NCBI GenBank assembly: GCA_947034895.1
Contig: OX344763.1
Location: forward strand, 81,735,093-81,799,092
Reading direction: 5' to 3'
Source: Rhytidiadelphus loreus
Lineage: Eukaryota; Streptophyta; Bryopsida; Hypnales; Hylocomiaceae
Length of the DNA: 64,000 nt
A program made the position numbers and the translations under genes. Position 1 is the stretch's first letter. Every line of letters begins with the position of its first letter. Below are positions 25,544-38,933 of this stretch, in pieces. Below the pieces are notes generated by a model. It ran no database searches. It had not been told where the DNA came from and worked only from the letters and a program-made list of their open reading frames with translations.

Positions 25544-26600
25544 TTAATGTCCAAGTTGCAAATGGCCTAAGCTCTTGCAATTAGGAAAAGAATATATGAT
25601 TTGTGAAATTGTGTGGAACTTTCGGCAAGAATAATAAAAATGGAATAAGCCATGCCCTGTATTTAAAAGCGCATGAATCCCGAACTCATGAAATTTGAAC
25701 GTGAAAGAGTGAAAACAATTTAATGTCCAAGTTGCAAATGGCCTAAGCTCTTGCAATTAGGAAAAGAATATATGATTTGTGAAATTGTGTGGAACTTTCG
25801 GCAAGAATAAGAAAAATGGAATAAGCCATGCCCTGTATTTAAAAGCGCATGAATCCCGAACTCATGAAATTTGAACGTGAAAGAGTGAAAACAATTTAAT
25901 GTCCAAGTTGCAAATGGCCTAAGCTCTTGCAATTAGGAAAAGAATATATGATTTGTGAAATTGTGTGGAACTTTCGGCAAGAATAAGAAAAATGGAATAA
26001 GCCATGCCCTGTATTTAAAAGCGCATGAATCCCGAACTCATGAAATTTGAACGTGAAAGAGTGAAAACAATTTAATGTCCAAGTTGCAAATGGCCTAAGC
26101 TCTTGCAATTAGGAAAAGAATATATGATTTGTGAAATTGTGTGGAACTTTCGGCAAGAATAAGAAAAATGGAATAAGCCATGCCCTGTATTTACAAGCGC
26201 ATGAATCCCGAACTCATGAAATTTGAACGTGAAAGAGTGAAAACAATTTAATGTCCAAGTTGCAAATGGCCTAAGCTCTTGCAATTAGGAAAAGAATATA
26301 TGATTTGTGAAATTGTGTGGAACTTTCGGCAAGAATAAGAAAAATGGAATAAGCCATGCCCTGTATTTAAAAGCGCATGAATCCCGAACTCATGAAATTT
26401 GAACGTGAAAGAGTGAAAACAATTTAATGTCCAAGTTGCAAATGGCCTAAGCTCTTGCAATTAGGAAAACAATATATGATTTGTGAAATCGTGTGGAATC
26501 CTAGGCAAGAATAAAAAAAAATGGAATAAGCCATGCCCTGTATTTAAAAGCGCATGAATCCCGAACTCATGAAATTTGAACGTGAAAGAGTGAAAACAAT
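25544..26600. repeat. Six monomers (Y, S, S, S, S, C)
   Basis: Five 176 bp monomers and one 177 bp class C at 26424. No marker variants beyond ACAAGC in the fourth. Confidence 0.86.
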
Positions 26601-29242
26601 TTAATGTCCAAGTTGCAAATGGCCTAAGCTCTTGCAATTAGGAAAAGAATATATGATTTGTGAAATTGTGTGGAACTTTCGGCAAGAATAAGAAAAATGG
26701 AATAAGCCATGCCCTGTATTTAAAAGCGCATGAATCCCGAACTCATGAAATTTGAACGTGAAAGAGTGAAAACAATTTAATGTCCAAGTTGCAAATGGCC
26801 TAAGCTCTTGCAATTAGGAAAAGAATATATGATTTGTGAAATTGTGTGGAACTTTCGGCAAGAATAAGAAAAATGGAATAAGCCATGCCCTGTATTTACA
26901 AGCGCATGAATCCCGAACTCATGAAATTTGAACGTGAAAGAGTGAAAACAATTTAATGTCCAAGTTGCAAATGGCCTAAGCTCTTGCAATTAGGAAAAGA
27001 ATATATGATTTGTGAAATTGTGTGGAACTTTCGGCAAGAATAAGAAAAATGGAATAAGCCATGCCCTGTATTTAAAAGCGCATGAATCCCGAACTCATGA
27101 AATTTGAACGTGAAAGAGTGAAAACAATTTAATGTCCAAGTTGCAAATGGCCTAAGCTCTTGCAATTAGGAAAAGAATATATGATTTGTGAAATTGTGTG
27201 GAACTTTCGGCAAGAATAAGAAAAATGGAATAAGCCATGCCCTGTATTTAAAAGCGCATGAATCCCGAACTCATGAAATTTGAACGTGAAAGAGTGAAAA
27301 CAATTTAATGTCCAAGTTGAAAATGGCCGAAGCTCTTGCAATTAGGAAAACAATATATGATTTGTGAAATCGTGTGGAATCCTAGGCAAGAATAAAAAAA
27401 AATGGAATAAGCCATGCCCTGTATTTAAAAGCGCATGAATCCCGAACTCATGAAATTTGAACGTGAAAGAGTGAAAACAATTTAATGTCCAAGTTGCAAA
27501 TGGCCTAAGCTCTTGCAATTAGGAAAAGAATATATGATTTGTGAAATTGTGTGGAACTTTCGGCAAGAATAAGAAAAATGGAATAAGCCATGCCCTGTAT
27601 TTAAAAGCGCATGAATCCCGAACTCATGAAATTTGAACGTGAAAGAGTGAAAACAATTTAATGTCCAAGTTGCAAATGGCCTAAGCTCTTGCAATTAGGA
27701 AAAGAATATATGATTTGTGAAATTGTGTGGAACTTTCGGCAAGAATAATAAAAATGGAATAAGCCATGCCCTGTATTTAAAAGCGCATGAATCCCGAACT
27801 CATGAAATTTGAACGTGAAAGAGTGAAAACAATTTAATGTCCAAGTTGCAAATGGCCTAAGCTCTTGCAATTAGGAAAAGAATATATGATTTGTGAAATT
27901 GTGTGGAACTTTCGGCAAGAATAAGAAAAATGGAATAAGCCATGCCCTGTATTTACAAGCACATGAATCCCGAACTCATGAAATTTGAACGTGAAAGAGT
28001 GAAAACAATTTAATGTCCAAGTTGCAAATGGCCTAAGCTCTTGCAATTAGGAAAACAATATATGATTTGTGAAATTGTGTGGAACTTTCGGCAAGAATAA
28101 AAAAAATGGAATATGCCATGCCCTGTATTTAAAAGCGCATGAATCCCGAACTCATGAAATTTGAACGTGAAAGAGTGAAAACAATTTAATGTCCAAGTTG
28201 CAAATGGCCTAAGCTCTTGTAATTAGGAAAAGAATATATGATTTGTGAAATTGTGTGGAACTTTCGGCAAGAATAAGAAAAATGGAATAAGCCATGCCCT
28301 GTATTTACAAGCGCATGAATCCCGAACTCATGAAATTTGAACGTGAAAGAGTGAAAACAATTTAATGTCCAAGTTGCAAATGGCCTAAGCTCTTGCAATT
28401 AGGAAAAGAATATATGATTTGTGAAATTGTGTGGAACTTTCGGCAAGAATAAGAAAAATGGAATAAGCCATGCCCTGTATTTAAAAGCGCATGAATCCCG
28501 AACTCATGAAATTTGAACGTGAAAGAGTGAAAACAATTTAATGTCCAAGTTGCAAATGGCCTAAGCTCTTGCAATTAGGAAAAGAATATATGATTTGTGA
28601 AATCGTGTGGAATCCTAGGCAAGAATAAAAAAAAATGGAATAAGCCATGCCCTGTATTTAAAAGCGCATGAATCCCGAACTCATGAAATTTGAACGTGAA
28701 AGAGTGAAAACAATTTAATGTCCAAGTTGCAAATGGCCTAAGCTCTTGCAATTAAGAAAAGAATATATGATTTGTGAAATTGTGTGGAACTTTCGGCAAG
28801 AATAAGAAAAATGGAATAAGCCATGCCCTGTATTTAAAAGCGCATGAATCCCGAACTCATGAAATTTGAACGTGAAAGAGTGAAAACAATTTAATGTCCA
28901 AGTTGCAAATGGCCTAAGCTCTTGCAATTAGGAAAAGAATATATGATTTGTGAAATTGTGTGGAACTTTCGGCAAGAATAAGAAAAATGGAATAAGCCAT
29001 GCCCTGTATTTAAAAGCGCATGAATCCCGAACTCATGAAATTTGAACGTGAAAGAGTGAAAACAATTTAATGTCCAAGTTGCAAATGGCCTAAGCTCTTG
29101 CAATTAGGAAAAGAATATATGATTTGTGAAATTGTGTGGAACTTTCGGCAAGAATAAGAAAAATGGAATAAGCCATGCCCTGTATTTAAAAGCGCATGAA
29201 TCCCGAACTCATGAAATTTGAACGTGAAAGAGTGAAAACAAT
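26601..29242. repeat. 15-monomer unit, copy 1 of a 2,642 bp tandem duplication
   Basis: Markers in this copy: GTTGAAAATGGCCG near 27317, ACAAGCACATG near 27955, an S/D hybrid monomer at 28010, CTTGTAATTA at 28216, and ATTAAG near 28753. Each recurs 2,642 bp later. Confidence 0.9.
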
Positions 29243-31884
29243 TTAATGTCCAAGTTGCAAATGGCCTAAGCTCTTGCAATTAGGAAAAGAATATATGATT
29301 TGTGAAATTGTGTGGAACTTTCGGCAAGAATAAGAAAAATGGAATAAGCCATGCCCTGTATTTAAAAGCGCATGAATCCCGAACTCATGAAATTTGAACG
29401 TGAAAGAGTGAAAACAATTTAATGTCCAAGTTGCAAATGGCCTAAGCTCTTGCAATTAGGAAAAGAATATATGATTTGTGAAATTGTGTGGAACTTTCGG
29501 CAAGAATAAAAAAAATGGAATATGCCATGCCCTGTATTTACAAGCGCATGAATCCCGAACTCATGAAATTTGAACGTGAAAGAGTGAAAACAATTTAATG
29601 TCCAAGTTGCAAATGGCCTAAGCTCTTGCAATTAGGAAAAGAATATATGATTTGTGAAATTGTGTGGAACTTTCGGCAAGAATAAGAAAAATGGAATAAG
29701 CCATGCCCTGTATTTAAAAGCGCATGAATCCCGAACTCATGAAATTTGAACGTGAAAGAGTGAAAACAATTTAATGTCCAAGTTGCAAATGGCCTAAGCT
29801 CTTGCAATTAGGAAAAGAATATATGATTTGTGAAATTGTGTGGAACTTTCGGCAAGAATAAGAAAAATGGAATAAGCCATGCCCTGTATTTAAAAGCGCA
29901 TGAATCCCGAACTCATGAAATTTGAACGTGAAAGAGTGAAAACAATTTAATGTCCAAGTTGAAAATGGCCGAAGCTCTTGCAATTAGGAAAACAATATAT
30001 GATTTGTGAAATCGTGTGGAATCCTAGGCAAGAATAAAAAAAAATGGAATAAGCCATGCCCTGTATTTAAAAGCGCATGAATCCCGAACTCATGAAATTT
30101 GAACGTGAAAGAGTGAAAACAATTTAATGTCCAAGTTGCAAATGGCCTAAGCTCTTGCAATTAGGAAAAGAATATATGATTTGTGAAATTGTGTGGAACT
30201 TTCGGCAAGAATAATAAAAATGGAATAAGCCATGCCCTGTATTTAAAAGCGCATGAATCCCGAACTCATGAAATTTGAACGTGAAAGAGTGAAAACAATT
30301 TAATGTCCAAGTTGCAAATGGCCTAAGCTCTTGCAATTAGGAAAAGAATATATGATTTGTGAAATTGTGTGGAACTTTCGGCAAGAATAATAAAAATGGA
30401 ATAAGCCATGCCCTGTATTTAAAAGCGCATGAATCCCGAACTCATGAAATTTGAACGTGAAAGAGTGAAAACAATTTAATGTCCAAGTTGCAAATGGCCT
30501 AAGCTCTTGCAATTAGGAAAAGAATATATGATTTGTGAAATTGTGTGGAACTTTCGGCAAGAATAAGAAAAATGGAATAAGCCATGCCCTGTATTTACAA
30601 GCACATGAATCCCGAACTCATGAAATTTGAACGTGAAAGAGTGAAAACAATTTAATGTCCAAGTTGCAAATGGCCTAAGCTCTTGCAATTAGGAAAACAA
30701 TATATGATTTGTGAAATTGTGTGGAACTTTCGGCAAGAATAAAAAAAATGGAATATGCCATGCCCTGTATTTAAAAGCGCATGAATCCCGAACTCATGAA
30801 ATTTGAACGTGAAAGAGTGAAAACAATTTAATGTCCAAGTTGCAAATGGCCTAAGCTCTTGTAATTAGGAAAAGAATATATGATTTGTGAAATTGTGTGG
30901 AACTTTCGGCAAGAATAAGAAAAATGGAATAAGCCATGCCCTGTATTTACAAGCGCATGAATCCCGAACTCATGAAATTTGAACGTGAAAGAGTGAAAAC
31001 AATTTAATGTCCAAGTTGCAAATGGCCTAAGCTCTTGCAATTAGGAAAAGAATATATGATTTGTGAAATTGTGTGGAACTTTCGGCAAGAATAATAAAAA
31101 TGGAATAAGCCATGCCCTGTATTTAAAAGCGCATGAATCCCGAACTCATGAAATTTGAACGTGAAAGAGTGAAAACAATTTAATGTCCAAGTTGCAAATG
31201 GCCTAAGCTCTTGCAATTAGGAAAAGAATATATGATTTGTGAAATCGTGTGGAATCCTAGGCAAGAATAAAAAAAAATGGAATAAGCCATGCCCTGTATT
31301 TAAAAGCGCATGAATCCCGAACTCATGAAATTTGAACGTGAAAGAGTGAAAACAATTTAATGTCCAAGTTGCAAATGGCCTAAGCTCTTGCAATTAAGAA
31401 AAGAATATATGATTTGTGAAATTGTGTGGAACTTTCGGCAAGAATAATAAAAATGGAATAAGCCATGCCCTGTATTTAAAAGCGCATGAATCCCGAACTC
31501 ATGAAATTTGAACGTGAAAGAGTGAAAACAATTTAATGTCCAAGTTGCAAATGGCCTAAGCTCTTGCAATTAGGAAAAGAATATATGATTTGTGAAATTG
31601 TGTGGAACTTTCGGCAAGAATAAGAAAAATGGAATAAGCCATGCCCTGTATTTAAAAGCGCATGAATCCCGAACTCATGAAATTTGAACGTGAAAGAGTG
31701 AAAACAATTTAATGTCCAAGTTGCAAATGGCCTAAGCTCTTGCAATTAGGAAAAGAATATATGATTTGTGAAATTGTGTGGAACTTTCGGCAAGAATAAG
31801 AAAAATGGAATAAGCCATGCCCTGTATTTAAAAGCGCATGAATCCCGAACTCATGAAATTTGAACGTGAAAGAGTGAAAACAAT
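29243..31884. repeat. 15-monomer unit, copy 2 of the 2,642 bp tandem duplication
   Basis: It carries the same ordered markers as 26601-29242, for example CTTGTAATTA at 30858, which is 2,642 bp after 28216. Some monomers have changed from S to Y class (30124, 31004, 31357) while the neighbouring markers stayed. This suggests later conversion of short stretches. Its right part is also the start of the 4,053 bp duplication. Confidence 0.9.
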
Positions 31885-34880
31885 TTAATGTCCAAGTTGC
31901 AAATGGCCTAAGCTCTTGCAATTAGGAAAAGAATATATGATTTGTGAAATTGTGTGGAATCCTAGGCAAGAATAAAAAAAATGGAATATGCCATGCCCTG
32001 TATTTAAAAGCGCATGAATCCCGAACTCATGAAATTTGAACGTGAAAGAGTGAAAACAATTTAATGTCCAAGTTGCAAATGGCCTAAGCTCTTGCAATTA
32101 GGAAAAGAATATATGATTTGTGAAATTGTGTGGAATCCTAGGCAAGAATAAAAATAAATGGAATAAGCCATGCCCTGTATTTACAAGCGCATGAATCCCG
32201 AACTCATGAAATTTGAACGTGAAAGAGTGAAAACAATTTAATGTCCAAGTTGCAAATGGCCTAAGCTCTTGCAATTAGGAAAAGAATATATGATTTGTGA
32301 AATTGTGTGGAACTTTCGGCAAGAATAAGAAAAATGGAATAAGCCATGCCCTGTATTTAAAAGCGCATGAATCCCGAACTCATGAAATTTGAACGTGAAA
32401 GAGTGAAAACAATTTAATGTCCAAGTTGCAAATGGCCTAAGCTCTTGCAATTAGGAAAAGAATATATGATTTGTGAAATTGTGTGGAACTTTCGGCAAGA
32501 ATAAGAAAAATGGAATAAGCCATGCCCTGTATTTAAAAGCGCATGAATCCCGAACTCATGAAATTTGAACGTGAAAGAGTGAAAACAATTTAATGTCCAA
32601 GTTGCAAATGGCCTAAGCTCTTGCAATTAGGAAAAGAATATATGATTTGTGAAATCGTGTGGAATCCTAGGCAAGATTAAAAAAAAATGGAATAAGCCAT
32701 GCCCTGTATTTAAAAGCGCATGAATCCCGAACTCATGAAATTTGAACGTGAAAGAGTGAAAACAATTTAATGTCCAAGTTGCAAATGGCCTAAGCTCTTG
32801 CAATTAGGAAAAGAATATATGATTTGTGAAATTGTGTGGAACTTTCGGCAAGAATAAGAAAAATGGAATAAGCCATGCCCTGTATTTAAAAGCGCATGAA
32901 TCCCGAACTCATGAAATTTGAACGTGAAAGAGTGAAAACAATTTAATGTCCAAGTTGCAAATGGCCTAAGCTCTTGCAATTAGGAAAACAATATATGATT
33001 TGTGAAATCGTGTGGAATCCTAGGCAAGAATAAAAAAAAATGGAATAAGCCATGCCCTGTATTTAAAAGCGCATGAATCCCGAACTCATGAAATTTGAAC
33101 GTGAAAGAGTGAAAACAATTTAATGTCCAAGTTGCAAATGGCCTAAGCTCTTGCAATTAGGAAAAGAATATATGATTTGTGAAATTGTGTGGAACTTTCG
33201 GCAAGAATAAGAAAAATGGAATAAGCCATGCCCTGTATTTAAAAGCGCATGAATCCCGAACTCATGAAATTTGAACGTGAAAGAGTGAAAACAATTTAAT
33301 GTCCAAGTTGCAAATGGCCTAAGCTCTTGCAATTAGGAAAAGAATATATGATTTGTGAAATTGTGTGGAACTTTCGGCAAGAATAAGAAAAATGGAATAA
33401 GCCATGCCCTGTATTTACAAGCGCATGAATCCCGAACTCATGAAATTTGAACGTGAAAGAGTGAAAACAATTTAATGTCCAAGTTGCAAATGGCCTAAGC
33501 TCTTGCAATTAGGAAAAGAATATATGATTTGTGAAATTGTGTGGAACTTTCGGCAAGAATAAGAAAAATGGAATAAGCCATGCCCTGTATTTAAAAGCGC
33601 ATGAATCCCGAACTCATGAAATTTGAACGTGAAAGAGTGAAAACAATTTAATGTCCAAGTTGCAAATGGCCTAAGCTCTTGCAATTAAGAAAAGAATATA
33701 TGATTTGTGAAATTGTGTGGAACTTTCGGCAAGAATAATAAAAATGGAATAAGCCATGCCCTGTATTTAAAAGCGCATGAATCCCGAACTCATGAAATTT
33801 GAACGTGAAAGAGTGAAAACAATTTAATGTCCAAGTTGCAAATGGCCTAAGCTCTTGCAATTAGGAAAAGAATATATGATTTGTGAAATTGTGTGGAACT
33901 TTCGGCAAGAATAAGAAAAATGGAATAAGCCATGCCCTGTATTTAAAAGCGCATGAATCCCGAACTCATGAAATTTGAACGTGAAAGAGTGAAAACAATT
34001 TAATGTCCAAGTTGCAAATGGCCTAAGCTCTTGCAATTAGGAAAAGAATATATGATTTGTGAAATTGTGTGGAACTTTCGGCAAGAATAAGAAAAATGGA
34101 ATAAGCCATGCCCTGTATTTACAAGCGCATGAATCCCGAACTCATGAAATTTGAACGTGAAAGAGTGAAAACAATTTAATGTCCAAGTTGCAAATGGCCT
34201 AAGCTCTTGCAATTAGGAAAAGAATATATGATTTGTGAAATTGTGTGGAATCCTAGGCAAGAATAAAAAAAATGGAATAAGCCATGCCCTGTATTTAAAA
34301 GCGCATGAATCCCGAACTCATGAAATTTGAACGTGAAAGAGTGAAAACAATTTAATGTCCAAGTTGCAAATGGCCTAAGCTCTTGCAATTAGGAAAAGAA
34401 TATATGATTTGTGAAATTGTGTGGAATCCTAGGCAAGAATAAAAAAAATGGAATATGCCATGCCCTGTATTTAAAAGCGCATGAATCCCGAACTCATGAA
34501 ATTTGAACGTGAAAGAGTGAAAACAATTTAATGTCCAAGTTGCAAATGGCCTAAGCTCTTGCAATTAGGAAAAGAATATATGATTTGTGAAATTGTGTGG
34601 AATCCTAGGCAAGAATAAAAAAAAATGGAATAAGCCATGCCCTGTATTTACAAGCGCATGAATCCCGAACTCATGAAATTTGAACGTGAAAGAGTGAAAA
34701 CAATTTAATGTCCAAGTTGCAAATGGCCTAAGCTCTTGCAATTAGGAAAAGAATATATGATTTGTGAAATTGTGTGGAACTTTCGGCAAGAATAATAAAA
34801 ATGGAATAAGCCATGCCCTGTATTTAAAAGCGCATGAATCCCGAACTCATGAAATTTGAACGTGAAAGAGTGAAAACAAT
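30828..34880. repeat. 23-monomer unit, copy 1 of a 4,053 bp tandem duplication
   Basis: The unit includes CTTGTAATTA (30858), AAAATAAATGG near 32150, CAAGATTAAA near 32672, ATTAAG near 33686, a D-like monomer with AATAAGCC at 34176 and a true D at 34352. The next 4,053 bp repeat this series almost base for base. Confidence 0.93.
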
Positions 34881-37800
34881 TTAATGTCCAAGTTGCAAAT
34901 GGCCTAAGCTCTTGTAATTAGGAAAAGAATATATGATTTGTGAAATTGTGTGGAACTTTCGGCAAGAATAAGAAAAATGGAATAAGCCATGCCCTGTATT
35001 TACAAGCGCATGAATCCCGAACTCATGAAATTTGAACGTGAAAGAGTGAAAACAATTTAATGTCCAAGTTGCAAATGGCCTAAGCTCTTGCAATTAGGAA
35101 AAGAATATATGATTTGTGAAATTGTGTGGAACTTTCGGCAAGAATAATAAAAATGGAATAAGCCATGCCCTGTATTTAAAAGCGCATGAATCCCGAACTC
35201 ATGAAATTTGAACGTGAAAGAGTGAAAACAATTTAATGTCCAAGTTGCAAATGGCCTAAGCTCTTGCAATTAGGAAAAGAATATATGATTTGTGAAATCG
35301 TGTGGAATCCTAGGCAAGAATAAAAAAAAATGGAATAAGCCATGCCCTGTATTTAAAAGCGCATGAATCCCGAACTCATGAAATTTGAACGTGAAAGAGT
35401 GAAAACAATTTAATGTCCAAGTTGCAAATGGCCTAAGCTCTTGCAATTAAGAAAAGAATATATGATTTGTGAAATTGTGTGGAACTTTCGGCAAGAATAA
35501 TAAAAATGGAATAAGCCATGCCCTGTATTTAAAAGCGCATGAATCCCGAACTCATGAAATTTGAACGTGAAAGAGTGAAAACAATTTAATGTCCAAGTTG
35601 CAAATGGCCTAAGCTCTTGCAATTAGGAAAATAATATATGATTTGTGAAATTGTGTGGAACTTTCGGCAAGAATAAGAAAAATGGAATAAGCCATGCCCT
35701 GTATTTAAAAGCGCATGAATCCCGAACTCATGAAATTTGAACGTGAAAGAGTGAAAACAATTTAATGTCCAAGTTGCAAATGGCCTAAGCTCTTGCAATT
35801 AGGAAAAGAATATATGATTTGTGAAATTGTGTGGAACTTTCGGCAAGAATAAGAAAAATGGAATAAGCCATGCCCTGTATTTAAAAGCGCATGAATCCCG
35901 AACTCATGAAATTTGAACGTGAAAGAGTGAAAACAATTTAATGTCCAAGTTGCAAATGGCCTAAGCTCTTGCAATTAGGAAAAGAATATATGATTTGTGA
36001 AATTGTGTGGAATCCTAGGCAAGAATAAAAAAAATGGAATATGCCATGCCCTGTATTTAAAAGCGCATGAATCCCGAACTCATGAAATTTGAACGTGAAA
36101 GAGTGAAAACAATTTAATGTCCAAGTTGCAAATGGCCTAAGCTCTTGCAATTAGGAAAAGAATATATGATTTGTGAAATTGTGTGGAATCCTAGGCAAGA
36201 ATAAAAATAAATGGAATAAGCCATGCCCTGTATTTACAAGCGCATGAATCCCGAACTCATGAAATTTGAACGTGAAAGAGTGAAAACAATTTAATGTCCA
36301 AGTTGCAAATGGCCTAAGCTCTTGCAATTAGGAAAAGAATATATGATTTGTGAAATTGTGTGGAACTTTCGGCAAGAATAAGAAAAATGGAATAAGCCAT
36401 GCCCTGTATTTAAAAGCGCATGAATCCCGAACTCATGAAATTTGAACGTGAAAGAGTGAAAACAATTTAATGTCCAAGTTGCAAATGGCCTAAGCTCTTG
36501 CAATTAGGAAAAGAATATATGATTTGTGAAATTGTGTGGAACTTTCGGCAAGAATAAGAAAAATGGAATAAGCCATGCCCTGTATTTAAAAGCGCATGAA
36601 TCCCGAACTCATGAAATTTGAACGTGAAAGAGTGAAAACAATTTAATGTCCAAGTTGCAAATGGCCTAAGCTCTTGCAATTAGGAAAAGAATATATGATT
36701 TGTGAAATCGTGTGGAATCCTAGGCAAGATTAAAAAAAAATGGAATAAGCCATGCCCTGTATTTAAAAGCGCATGAATCCCGAACTCATGAAATTTGAAC
36801 GTGAAAGAGTGAAAACAATTTAATGTCCAAGTTGCAAATGGCCTAAGCTCTTGCAATTAGGAAAAGAATATATGATTTGTGAAATTGTGTGGAACTTTCG
36901 GCAAGAATAAGAAAAATGGAATAAGCCATGCCCTGTATTTAAAAGCGCATGAATCCCGAACTCATGAAATTTGAACGTGAAAGAGTGAAAACAATTTAAT
37001 GTCCAAGTTGCAAATGGCCTAAGCTCTTGCAATTAGGAAAACAATATATGATTTGTGAAATCGTGTGGAATCCTAGGCAAGAATAAAAAAAAATGGAATA
37101 AGCCATGCCCTGTATTTAAAAGCGCATGAATCCCGAACTCATGAAATTTGAACGTGAAAGAGTGAAAACAATTTAATGTCCAAGTTGCAAATGGCCTAAG
37201 CTCTTGCAATTAGTAAAAGAATATATGATTTGTGAAATTGTGTGGAACTTTCGGCAAGAATAAGAAAAATGGAATAAGCCATGCCCTGTATTTAAAAGCG
37301 CATGAATCCCGAACTCATGAAATTTGAACGTGAAAGAGTGAAAACAATTTAATGTCCAAGTTGCAAATGGCCTAAGCTCTTGCAATTAGGAAAAGAATAT
37401 ATGATTTGTGAAATTGTGTGGAACTTTCGGCAAGAATAAGAAAAATGGAATAAGCCATGCCCTGTATTTACAAGCGCATGAATCCCGAACTCATGAAATT
37501 TGAACGTGAAAGAGTGAAAACAATTTAATGTCCAAGTTGCAAATGGCCTAAGCTCTTGCAATTAGGAAAAGAATATATGATTTGTGAAATTGTGTGGAAC
37601 TTTCGGCAAGAATAAGAAAAATGGAATAAGCCATGCCCTGTATTTAAAAGCGCATGAATCCCGAACTCATGAAATTTGAACGTGAAAGAGTGAAAACAAT
37701 TTAATGTCCAAGTTGCAAATGGCCTAAGCTCTTGCAATTAAGAAAAGAATATATGATTTGTGAAATTGTGTGGAACTTTCGGCAAGAATAATAAAAATGG

Positions 37801-38933
37801 AATAAGCCATGCCCTGTATTTAAAAGCGCATGAATCCCGAACTCATGAAATTTGAACGTGAAAGAGTGAAAACAATTTAATGTCCAAGTTGCAAATGGCC
37901 TAAGCTCTTGCAATTAGGAAAAGAATATATGATTTGTGAAATTGTGTGGAACTTTCGGCAAGAATAAGAAAAATGGAATAAGCCATGCCCTGTATTTAAA
38001 AGCGCATGAATCCCGAACTCATGAAATTTGAACGTGAAAGAGTGAAAACAATTTAATGTCCAAGTTGCAAATGGCCTAAGCTCTTGCAATTAGGAAAAGA
38101 ATATATGATTTGTGAAATTGTGTGGAACTTTCGGCAAGAATAAGAAAAATGGAATAAGCCATGCCCTGTATTTACAAGCGCATGAATCCCGAACTCATGA
38201 AATTTGAACGTGAAAGAGTGAAAACAATTTAATGTCCAAGTTGCAAATGGCCTAAGCTCTTGCAATTAGGAAAAGAATATATGATTTGTGAAATTGTGTG
38301 GAATCCTAGGCAAGAATAAAAAAAATGGAATAAGCCATGCCCTGTATTTAAAAGCGCATGAATCCCGAACTCATGAAATTTGAACGTGAAAGAGTGAAAA
38401 CAATTTAATGTCCAAGTTGCAAATGGCCTAAGCTCTTGCAATTAGGAAAAGAATATATGATTTGTGAAATTGTGTGGAATCCTAGGCAAGAATAAAAAAA
38501 ATGGAATATGCCATGCCCTGTATTTAAAAGCGCATGAATCCCGAACTCATGAAATTTGAACGTGAAAGAGTGAAAACAATTTAATGTCCAAGTTGCAAAT
38601 GGCCTAAGCTCTTGCAATTAGGAAAAGAATATATGATTTGTGAAATTGTGTGGAATCCTAGGCAAGAATAAAAAAAAATGGAATAAGCCATGCCCTGTAT
38701 TTACAAGCGCATGAATCCCGAACTCATGAAATTTGAACGTGAAAGAGTGAAAACAATTTAATGTCCAAGTTGCAAATGGCCTAAGCTCTTGCAATTAGGA
38801 AAAGAATATATGATTTGTGAAATTGTGTGGAACTTTCGGCAAGAATAATAAAAATGGAATAAGCCATGCCCTGTATTTAAAAGCGCATGAATCCCGAACT
38901 CATGAAATTTGAACGTGAAAGAGTGAAAACAAT
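34881..38933. repeat. 23-monomer unit, copy 2 of the 4,053 bp tandem duplication
   Basis: CTTGTAATTA at 34911 is 4,053 bp after 30858, and all 23 monomers keep class and marker order. I could pick out only a few differences by eye: AAAATAATATATG near 35630 and ATTAGTAAAAG near 37210 here, and loss of CTTGTAATTA from the end of this copy. This is the best-preserved large duplication in the window and probably the youngest. Confidence 0.93.
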
